From the NCBI GenBank assembly GCA_017694215.1, contig JADIND010000002.1, forward strand, positions 1-11,876: a stretch of 11,876 nt of DNA. Reading direction: 5' to 3'. Positions within the stretch are counted from its first letter, which is position 1. The number at the start of each line of letters is the position of its first letter. The stretch comes from Candidatus Scatousia excrementipullorum. Its GTDB lineage: Bacteria; Cyanobacteriota; Vampirovibrionia; Gastranaerophilales; Gastranaerophilaceae. Shown piece by piece: positions 5,301-10,731 of this stretch. Both the position numbers and the translations under genes were made by a program. Below the pieces are notes generated by a model. It did not search any database, was not told the DNA's origin, and worked only from the letters and a program-made list of their open reading frames with translations.

Positions 5301-7190
5301 TTATTCAGAAAGAAGTTTTTCGGCAAGCTCTGATTCGGTTCTACCGTTAAGAGCTTTGTTAACTTTCTGCAATTTTTGAGCAATAAGTTCCATATTATCT
5401 GTCCAGACAAAGTTGTCATTAACATATTTTTCAGCTTTTTCGAAATCCCCGTCAAGTTGAATTCTTATAATTTCAGACAGCATTTCTTTTGCAATCGGAA
5501 CAACCTTATCTATATTTACATGAATTTTGCCTTCAGGAGTAATTTCATAACCGCCCCGGTCTGCAAAATACTTGTTCTGCATAACTGTCCGGACTCTGTG
5601 AGCCTGACTTAAGGTTGGTTTTGATTTTAGGAAATTATCGGTCATTGTTGTTACGATAATTTGTTTTCTTTGTTCAGGAGTGTACATTCCAAGCTCCGTC
5701 AACAAATCAACAAAGGCAAGAGAACCCATATCAGCCTTGTTCTCTTCTACAATATTTCTATACTTGCCGAGTGTTTCACAAGCCTTTTTAGGACCGAGTG
5801 AATGAGCATTTTCATGCCCGATGGTAAACCAGTGATCAGCCTCATCAAGATAATATTGATGCTGCTCTTTATCGAGAATAGCATCCAATCTCTCCTGAAG
5901 TTTTGCCATATCACTGATAAATCTTATCTGTCTGTGATAAACGTTACGTCTGCCGCCACCTATTTGCAAAGAAAGCTTATCGTCGTTAGGGAGATTTTCT
6001 GCAAGAGTAATCCCGCCTCTATAAGCTCCGACATCTCCTGCTACGGCTACAAGATCAACATCAACCATTGTTTGTTTAGTATCGCCTTCTGTTGATATGT
6101 TCTGTTCATATTCATCTGCATAAGGCATATTTTTTGCAAGTATCGGAAGATACTTTTTAATCGCCATAAGAGCTTCCGTTCCGTCTTTATTTACAATACC
6201 GACTCTTGCTCCGAGAAAATCTTTAGGAATAGGAGAAATTCCGCGTTCTTCAAGCATTTTGCTCAATTCTTTATTCTCAACAATAGTTCCTGTCATTTCA
6301 TCTTCATAATTTTCTCTGGTAATTGTAAATTCGAGAGGGGTGTCCTGCAATGTTGCCCACTGTTTATCCGCATAAGCATCAAGCATAGGATTTGCCATTC
6401 TTAAAGCCTGAGCCTGCAATATCAAATATTTTGTAAAATTTCTGTCAGTAGAAGTTTCTGCTGCTGCATCCAATTCATCCGCCATGTGAGAAAATTCTTC
6501 CTTAAACTTGTCAACATAGTCAATTCCGACGAGTTCATCTCCATTTCTTTCAACAACAGAACGCTGTGTCAGAATTTTTTTGACTTCATCGTCCTTACCC
6601 TCGTTCAACATTTTAATCAAAATCTGATGAAACTCTTCTTTTGACAAATCTTCGGGATAAACACCCTTTCCCGGATGTTCTGTGTAACCTTTTGCCAGAT
6701 TGATTTTATTTGACATATTATCTATAGCATTTATACCTTTTTGTGCATCAAAAAGAACCTTTGTAAGCTCGGCATCTTTATTGCCTTTTGAGATTTCAGT
6801 GTTCAAATAATCTCTGAATGCAAGGTTATGCGGATTATCAATCTTCATATTAATATCTTCAAGAATGTAAGCAGCTTTTACAAGGTGTTTAAGTGCCTCC
6901 TTGTCTCCGTCTTGAAGATTTAGATACTCCGGGGCATCAGCTTTGAGCATCTTTTTGGTTATTAAATAATCCTTATGTGTACGTTTTTCAAGCTCATCCG
7001 TCGAAAGATTAAGCTCAAAATCTCCTTTAAACGAAATATTATTTCTGTTTGCCATAATATTCAGCTCCTTCATTAAAGCCTCGCTTCTGTCTGTATTTGA
7101 AGAAGCTGCAGCCTGTGTATTCATCTGTTTTGTATTATAAAAACGGGTATTTATCCTGCTTGTTGTAACTTTATTTACTTCCATAGGCAT
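5301..7190 (-). CDS. Putative zinc metallopeptidase, M49 (dipeptidyl-peptidase III)-like, 629 aa at most
   Basis: The catalytic motif is HENAH (His459, Glu460, His463) in WFTIGHENAHSLGP, followed about 20 residues later by EENKAD (482-487), whose second Glu is the likely third zinc ligand. The HExxH plus EExxAD arrangement, with a preceding glycine-rich LAENLPNDD...GGGRRNVYHR stretch, is like peptidase family M49. Most M49 members have a six-residue HExxxH, so the five-residue form is a variant. Residues 1-300 are helical and charged. There is no signal peptide or membrane segment. NISFKG occurs at 51-56. The start is uncertain: the ATG at 7190 directly abuts a TATAAT box; the ATG at 7184 would suit a leaderless RNA; the ATG at 7055 (MANRNNISFKGD) has the best ribosome site, AAGGAG 9 bases upstream, and would give 584 aa. 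It lies 46 bases after rlmH. The substrate is unknown; an oligopeptide is likely if the M49 link holds. Confidence 0.7.
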   Translation of the reverse strand: MPMEVNKVTTSRINTRFYNTKQMNTQAAASSNTDRSEALMKELNIMANRNNISFKGDFELNLSTDELEKRTHKDYLITKKMLKADAPEYLNLQDGDKEALKHLVKAAYILEDINMKIDNPHNLAFRDYLNTEISKGNKDAELTKVLFDAQKGINAIDNMSNKINLAKGYTEHPGKGVYPEDLSKEEFHQILIKMLNEGKDDEVKKILTQRSVVERNGDELVGIDYVDKFKEEFSHMADELDAAAETSTDRNFTKYLILQAQALRMANPMLDAYADKQWATLQDTPLEFTITRENYEDEMTGTIVENKELSKMLEERGISPIPKDFLGARVGIVNKDGTEALMAIKKYLPILAKNMPYADEYEQNISTEGDTKQTMVDVDLVAVAGDVGAYRGGITLAENLPNDDKLSLQIGGGRRNVYHRQIRFISDMAKLQERLDAILDKEQHQYYLDEADHWFTIGHENAHSLGPKKACETLGKYRNIVEENKADMGSLAFVDLLTELGMYTPEQRKQIIVTTMTDNFLKSKPTLSQAHRVRTVMQNKYFADRGGYEITPEGKIHVNIDKVVPIAKEMLSEIIRIQLDGDFEKAEKYVNDNFVWTDNMELIAQKLQKVNKALNGRTESELAEKLLSE

Positions 7191-7218
7191 ATTATAGCAG
7201 TTTTTTTAACTTTAGCAA
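7191..7218 (-). promoter_or_regulatory. Promoter of the metallopeptidase gene
   Basis: On the minus strand, TTGCTA (7218-7213), a 16-base spacer and a perfect TATAAT (7196-7191). RNA would begin near 7184, at or on the second ATG, so translation is either leaderless there or starts at 7055 behind the AAGGAG site. It gives the metallopeptidase transcription independent of mscS-rlmH. Confidence 0.6.
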
Positions 7219-7236
7219 GAGCATAAGAAAATTAAA

Positions 7237-7707
7237 TTACTTATGATAGGTTTCACCTTTTATTATTTTAAAAGCTCTGTAAATTTGTTCCACAAGAAGC
7301 AGTCTTGCAAATTGATGCAAAAAAGTCATTTTTGACATACTCAATTTAAAATTTGCACGGGCAGAAACATTCTTTGATAATCCGCAGGAAGAACCGATTA
7401 CAAATACTAACTCGCTAAGCCCTTCATTAGTCAAATCTTCAATTTTTTCAGCAAATTCTTCCGATGAAAGCTGCCTACCTTGAATTTCAAGCGTAATAAC
7501 ATACGATTGAGGCTTGATATGAGATAAAATTTTTTCACCCTCTTCATCCAGAACTTTTTCAATTAAATTTTCGTCTTTTATTTCTATAGGAGAAAGCTCC
7601 AAAATCTCAACAGCTGCATATGGGGTAAGACGCTTTAAAAATTCATCTGTTCCATCTTTCAAAAATTTTTCTTTAATTTTGCCGAGTGCTATAATCTTAA
7701 TTTTCAT
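7237..7707 (-). CDS. rlmH: 23S rRNA (pseudouridine-1915-N3)-methyltransferase RlmH
   Basis: A small SPOUT-class methyltransferase that uses S-adenosylmethionine to methylate pseudouridine 1915 in helix 69 of 23S rRNA on assembled ribosomes. At 156 residues it has the family length. Marks are the start MKIKIIALGKIKEKF, the FVIGSSCGLS loop (102-111), the knot region LSMSKMTFLHQFARLLLVEQIYRAFKI, and the canonical C-terminal ending YHK. The loop usually reads IGG; here the second Gly is Ser, a mild variation. The gene starts inside the last codons of mscS (11-base overlap), has only a weak ribosome site, and is probably translationally coupled to mscS. Confidence 0.96.
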   Translation of the reverse strand: MKIKIIALGKIKEKFLKDGTDEFLKRLTPYAAVEILELSPIEIKDENLIEKVLDEEGEKILSHIKPQSYVITLEIQGRQLSSEEFAEKIEDLTNEGLSELVFVIGSSCGLSKNVSARANFKLSMSKMTFLHQFARLLLVEQIYRAFKIIKGETYHK

Positions 7708-8560
7708 TATTTACCATATAAATAGACTGAGAAGGGAATGCAAAATCAATACCTTCCTGTCTGTATTGTCTGACAATTTCAAGCATAAGACGTTCTTTAA
7801 TCTTTCTGAACTTATTCAGCTCTTTGGTTTTTATATAAGCCTGAGCTTTAATGTTGATTGAACTGTCTGCAAGTTTATCCAAAAACACAATAAAATCACT
7901 GTAAACATCTTCATCAGAAGAAAAAATCTCTTCAATAATCTTAATAGCACGCTCAATCTTGGCATCCGGCGTATCATAAGTTATGCCGAAAGTTTCAAAA
8001 AACCTTCTTCTGTGAATTCTCGAAACATTCACTATATCTGCAGCCGCAACCGTCCCGTTCGGAACAATAGTCAATTCATTATCAAGAGTTCTGATTTTTG
8101 TGGAACGCAAATTAATATCTTCAACAGTACCCTCAATAGTTCCGACCTGAATATAATCACCTAGCTTATAAGATTTGTCGGAAAGAACGGATATCGTACC
8201 AAATACGTTCGCAATAGTCGCATTAGCAGCAAAACCAACCGCCAAACCTGTGATTCCGAAACCTGCAATCAATGAAGATACCGAATAACCGTGATTCTGC
8301 AAAAATGCCGCAAGCATTATGAAAAATACTATGAATTTTAAAATTCTTGATAATGCCGGTATGAACTTTATTATCTGTTCATTTTTATTTTTAAGCACTT
8401 TAGTTTTAAGCTTATGCTCAAAAACGTCAATAAGTTTCACCAGAAGGCATAAAACAATGATATTCACGGTAATTTCAATAATTAAATCAAAATGAATTGA
8501 TTTGAGAACTTTTTTAATATCTTCTATATAAGCGAGAATTTCAATAATCAGCTCTTTCAT
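7697..8560 (-). CDS. Small-conductance mechanosensitive channel, MscS family, 287 aa
   Basis: A membrane channel that opens under turgor stress and releases solutes. There are three hydrophobic segments, at about 25-46, 72-88 and 93-125. The third is the Gly/Ala-rich pore helix (AGFGITGLAVGFAANATIANVFG). It is followed by the beta domain with DYIQVGTIEGTVEDINLRSTKIRTLD and the family signature VPNGTVAAADIVN (167-179), then an alpha/beta C-terminal domain ending FPSQSIYM. Length and three-segment layout match E. coli MscS rather than the larger MscK type. The start at 8560 has GAGG 8 bases upstream, and a promoter is visible at 8590-8618. It probably forms a bicistronic unit with rlmH. Confidence 0.93.
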   Translation of the reverse strand: MKELIIEILAYIEDIKKVLKSIHFDLIIEITVNIIVLCLLVKLIDVFEHKLKTKVLKNKNEQIIKFIPALSRILKFIVFFIMLAAFLQNHGYSVSSLIAGFGITGLAVGFAANATIANVFGTISVLSDKSYKLGDYIQVGTIEGTVEDINLRSTKIRTLDNELTIVPNGTVAAADIVNVSRIHRRRFFETFGITYDTPDAKIERAIKIIEEIFSSDEDVYSDFIVFLDKLADSSINIKAQAYIKTKELNKFRKIKERLMLEIVRQYRQEGIDFAFPSQSIYMVNNEN

Positions 8561-8589
8561 TCACATATCCTCATTAACTGTTATCAGAT

Positions 8590-8618
8590 ATAATATCAAG
8601 ACTTATTATAAAATACAA
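8590..8618 (-). promoter_or_regulatory. Promoter of mscS-rlmH
   Basis: On the minus strand, TTGTAT (8618-8613), a 17-base spacer and TATTAT (8595-8590). RNA would start near 8583, about 23 bases before the mscS ATG. It lies between the XRE gene and mscS, so mscS need not depend on the XRE transcript. Confidence 0.6.
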
Positions 8619-8628
8619 GCAAAATTAA

Positions 8629-8982
8629 TTAAATATTTTTAGATTTAGAAACCTCTATTATTTTATCGGTATAATCAAGCATATCCTGATAAAGTTTAAT
8701 ACGGTCTTCTCCGGCTGTTATAATTTTATTTAGCAGTTGTTGTTTATCCTTAGAAATTTTATTTTCTTCAACATTCAATCCGAAATCATCTAATGTCAAA
8801 TGAAGTATTGATACTAACATTAAAAAATGTTCAAGTTTAGGAAGATACTTTCCGTTTTCAATACGGCACAAATGTTTCTCTGTAAATCCGGCCATTTCTG
8901 CAAGTTCATATTGTTTTAGCCTGGCTTTTTTACGAGCTTCCCGTATCACAATTCCTATATTATGTTTATCAATAAGAAACAT
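8629..8982 (-). CDS. XRE/Cro-type helix-turn-helix regulator, 117 aa
   Basis: A small DNA-binding protein. Residues about 10-64 form a five-helix HTH_3 domain: IREARKKARLKQYELAEMAG, then FTEKHLCRIENGKYLPKLEHFL with the recognition helix near 34-42. The tail (about 75-115) is charged and helical, probably for dimerisation; there is no ligand-binding or peptidase domain. GGAG lies 6-7 bases before the ATG, fixing the start. The gene is divergent from the acyltransferase gene across a 119-base gap that contains a strong plus-strand promoter, so it may control itself and that neighbour. This is inference from position only. Confidence 0.9.
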   Translation of the reverse strand: MFLIDKHNIGIVIREARKKARLKQYELAEMAGFTEKHLCRIENGKYLPKLEHFLMLVSILHLTLDDFGLNVEENKISKDKQQLLNKIITAGEDRIKLYQDMLDYTDKIIEVSKSKNI

Positions 8983-9060
8983 AAATCTCCTTTTTTATAA
9001 GGATAGCTTACAATGCAAATTTCAAAAACCTCTTATTAGTTACTTTATATAAAAAAGTGA

Positions 9061-9089
9061 TTGACAAGCTACTTTGCGGCGGATATTAT
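9061..9089 (+). promoter_or_regulatory. Strong sigma-70 promoter of the acyltransferase gene
   Basis: A perfect TTGACA (9061-9066), 17 bases, TATTAT (9084-9089). RNA would start near 9096, only about 6 bases before the ATG at 9102, and no Shine-Dalgarno is present, so the message is nearly leaderless. A short dyad, ACTTT (9042-9046) with AAAGT (9054-9058), lies just upstream and is a weak operator candidate for the XRE protein. Confidence 0.7.
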
Positions 9090-9101
9090 TATTTATAATG
9101 T

Positions 9102-9623
9102 ATGATTAAATTATTATCATGTTTAATTCCAATAAAAATCTTAAGAATAAAATTTAGACAGTTTTGCAACAGCATACAAATACTGTTTACTGCAAAATCA
9201 ATAGGAAAAAATTTTTACTGCGGGAAATTTTCTACAGTAAACAAAAACACTATTATAAAAAATAACGTTAAATTAAACGGTTTGCATATCAGCGGTTCAG
9301 GTAAGGTTGTACTGGGCAATTATTTCGTTGCAGGATTTGATTCACAGATTATCTCGGATAGTCATAACTATGAAGGCGATGACATTCCTTATGACAAAAC
9401 CGTTATTTCAAAAGATATAGAAATTGGAGATTTTGTTTGGATTGGAGCTAAAGTAATCATTTTACCCGGAACAAAAATCGGAGAAGGGGCAATCATTCAA
9501 GCCGGTGCAGTAGTTCATGGCGAAATTCCTGCTTTCGCAATAGCAGGAGGAAACCCTGCTAAGGTGTTCAAATATCGAAACATCGAACATTTTCTTGCTC
9601 TTAAAGAAAAAAAATTGAAATAA
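9102..9623 (+). CDS. Hexapeptide-repeat (left-handed beta-helix) O-acetyltransferase, 173 aa
   Basis: It transfers an acetyl group from acetyl-CoA to a sugar or similar acceptor. The C-terminal half has isoleucine/valine-spaced hexapeptides of the left-handed beta helix (IEIGDF VWIGAK VIILPG TKIGEG AIIQAG, about 106-135). SDSHNY carries His88, the likely catalytic base. AIAGGNPAKVFKYR (147-160) is the family's closing turn. The N-terminal 30 residues are basic and hydrophobic and may touch the membrane. The family includes maltose/galactoside acetyltransferases and capsule or lipopolysaccharide modifiers; the latter fits a nearby DUF4422 glycosyltransferase, though they are 4 kb apart. The start has no ribosome site but lies just behind a strong promoter. 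The gene is followed by a possible two-way terminator at 9729-9752. Confidence 0.88.
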   Translation: MIKLLSCLIPIKILRIKFRQFCNSIQILFTAKSIGKNFYCGKFSTVNKNTIIKNNVKLNGLHISGSGKVVLGNYFVAGFDSQIISDSHNYEGDDIPYDKTVISKDIEIGDFVWIGAKVIILPGTKIGEGAIIQAGAVVHGEIPAFAIAGGNPAKVFKYRNIEHFLALKEKKLK

Positions 9624-9720
9624 AACAGACCCTCATTAATTTTTACGGAACACAAGACAGTATTTATCTTGAATTTGCTCCTCACTCACAAATTATAACC
9701 TTCTCACATTATATTCCGGC

Positions 9721-9752
9721 AAATAAAAAACACCCATCTTATGATGAGTGTT
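9721..9752 (-). terminator. Terminator after tRNA-Gly, possibly two-way
   Basis: AACACCCATC (9729-9738) pairs with GATGAGTGTT (9743-9752) around a 4-base loop; one pair is G-U on the minus strand and a mismatch on the plus strand. On the minus strand the stem runs into six T and then ATTT, just past the tRNA. On the plus strand TTCTTTATT follows, so it may also end the acyltransferase transcript. Confidence 0.75.
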
Positions 9753-9759
9753 CTTTATT

Positions 9760-9832
9760 AGCGGAAGACGAGACTCGAACTCGCGACAGTCTGCTTGGAA
9801 GGCAGATACTCTACCAACTGAGCTACTTCCGC
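9760..9832 (-). tRNA. tRNA-Gly (anticodon UCC)
   Basis: A complete cloverleaf. The acceptor stem is GCGGAAG with CTTCCGC, and the D-arm is GCTCAGTTGGTAGAGT. The anticodon stem TCTGC/GCAGA holds loop CTTCCAA, so the anticodon is UCC (reads GGA/GGG). There is a 5-base variable loop, and the T-arm contains TTCGAGT. The discriminator is U, as usual for bacterial tRNA-Gly. The 3' CCA is not encoded and must be added by the CCA enzyme. It is a single gene with its own promoter and terminator. Confidence 0.97.
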
Positions 9833-9855
9833 ATGGAGTATTTGCTACAAAATTT

Positions 9856-9884
9856 AATCTAATATAAAAATAAAAAATTTGCAA
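9856..9884 (-). promoter_or_regulatory. Promoter of tRNA-Gly
   Basis: On the minus strand, TTGCAA (9884-9879), 17 bases, TAGATT (9861-9856). RNA would start near 9849, about 17 bases before the mature tRNA 5' end. Confidence 0.6.
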
Positions 9885-9936
9885 GAGAAAAATATAGTGA
9901 TTTATATCGCAGTTTACACTAAATGTGCACACTACT

Positions 9937-9998
9937 GTCATGCTGAACTTGTTTCAGCATCTCTCAACAACAAGACAATGAATCGAGTTCAGGGTGAC
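9937..9998. repeat. Palindromic intergenic repeat (REP/MITE-like)
   Basis: The ends GTCATGCTGAACT (9937-9949) and AGTTCAGGGTGAC (9986-9998) are inverted repeats matching at 11 of 13 positions. Inside is a perfect 8-bp hairpin, ATGCTGAA with TTCAGCAT (9940-9960). One frame reads CHAELVSASLN...RVQGD, a pattern I associate with widespread short intergenic repeats spuriously called as small proteins. It contains no transposase and would depend on a trans-acting one if mobile. Copy number elsewhere is not visible; within this window I see one copy. Confidence 0.7.
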
Positions 9999-10120
9999 AA
10001 TTTCGATATTGTTTCGTGTAAACTTGTATATAATTTCCCAAAAATAATGAAATTTGTTATATTGCGACTTATTCTCATATTTCGTCGTAATAGGCACATA
10101 GAACAATACTTGTTACTTAT

Positions 10121-10391
10121 CTAATTCTTTCGAATTAGTTATCTGATGTTAGAAATTCATCCGAAAGTCCACTCCCAAGAAGGGTGAAAACGGTTGAAAA
10201 ATGCGTTATTATTATACTATAAGCTTACTGTATCCAGGCACTTTTTTCGGGGTTGCGACAAGATTTTTCTTTGAGCGGTTTGGTTTAAAATACGGTGGGC
10301 TTATTCCCTACAAAAATCCTTCACTCTTTATAATAGATTTCACGTTAGATATACTTAGCCTGTTTGAAGCACACAAACAGGTTTTCTCTTT
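10121..10391 (+). ncRNA. Candidate structured RNA of unknown class
   Basis: The 612 bases from 9833 to 10444 hold no protein gene. After the palindromic repeat comes a stretch ending in a clear plus-strand terminator (10359-10385) with no gene before it on that strand. Within it lie a perfect 7-bp hairpin (CTAATTC/GAATTAG, 10121-10138) and GAAAGTCC (10163-10170). AGGGTGAAAACGG follows at 10181-10193. GTGGGCTT (10295-10302) can pair with AAGTCCAC (10165-10172) in a long-range 8-bp helix with one G-U. A TATAAT at 10029-10034 could be its -10, but no good -35 is seen. It might instead be a long leader for the parvulin gene. The motifs recall RNase P RNA but are packed far too tightly for a normal one. 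Low confidence. Confidence 0.3.
10359..10391 (+). terminator. Rho-independent terminator without an upstream gene
   Basis: A perfect 8-bp stem, CCTGTTTG (10359-10366) with CAAACAGG (10374-10381), a 7-base loop, then TTTTCTCTTTT. No A-run lies on the other side, so it acts on plus-strand RNA. It lies 54 bases before the parvulin ATG, and the parvulin -10 box starts right after it. Confidence 0.8.
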
Positions 10392-10402
10392 TGCAGATTT
10401 TC

Positions 10403-10411
10403 TGGTATAAT
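10403..10411 (+). promoter_or_regulatory. Extended -10 promoter of the parvulin-pepP pair
   Basis: TGGTATAAT (10403-10411) is a perfect -10 with the TGn extension. No good -35 lies 17 bases upstream, because the terminator's T-rich tail is there. RNA would start near 10418, 27 bases before the ATG. Confidence 0.6.
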
Positions 10412-10444
10412 TTATTGTGTAGAAATTATAAGGAGTAAAAATTT

Positions 10445-10726
10445 ATGACAACGGAAGTAAGAGCAAGCCATATTCTCGTAGCAACAGAAGACGAGGCAAA
10501 TAGATTGCGTGAAGAAATAATTAACGGAAAAGATTTTGCCGCTATCGCCGCTGAATATTCACAATGTCCTTCAGGTGCGGCAGGCGGAGATCTTGGTTTC
10601 TTCGGCAAAGGTATGATGGTTAAACCTTTTGAAGATGCAGCATTTTCTCTTGAAATCGGCGAAATTTCTCAGCCGGTTCAAACTCAATTCGGCTGGCATT
10701 TAATTGTAGTAACAGATAAGAAGTAA
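10445..10726 (+). CDS. ppiC: Parvulin-type peptidyl-prolyl cis/trans isomerase, PpiC-like, 93 aa
   Basis: A single free-standing rotamase domain that speeds folding by isomerising X-Pro bonds. There is no signal peptide, so it is cytoplasmic, and 93 residues matches E. coli PpiC (Par10). Visible marks are the first strand VRASHILV with His9, YSQCPSGAAGGDLGFF (38-53) with Cys41, GMMVKPFEDAAF with Met58 and Phe62, and the ending QTQFGWHLIVV with Phe82 and His85. All usual active-site positions are kept. AAGGAG lies 9 bases before the ATG. The stop codon is 5 bases before the pepP ATG, so the two are probably one operon, fitting a common theme of proline-peptide handling. Confidence 0.93.
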   Translation: MTTEVRASHILVATEDEANRLREEIINGKDFAAIAAEYSQCPSGAAGGDLGFFGKGMMVKPFEDAAFSLEIGEISQPVQTQFGWHLIVVTDKK

Positions 10727-10731
10727 TAATT

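Noticed and set aside
9693..9941. Open frame of 82 codons on the minus strand
   Set aside because: It runs through the complete tRNA-Gly and its terminator and promoter, so it is not a gene.
9879..10124. Open frame containing CHAELVSAS
   Set aside because: It is a chance translation of the palindromic repeat; no ribosome site.
10175..10195. T-box-like string (AAGAAGGGTGAAAACGG resembles the T-box sequence)
   Set aside because: The essential UGG of the T-box bulge reads TGA, so it could not pair with a tRNA CCA end. The terminator is about 170 bases away, and ppiC-pepP is not a typical T-box target.
10201..10410. Open frame of 69 codons on the plus strand
   Set aside because: No ribosome site, Phe-rich composition expected of AT-rich non-coding DNA, and it runs across the terminator and into the parvulin -10 box.
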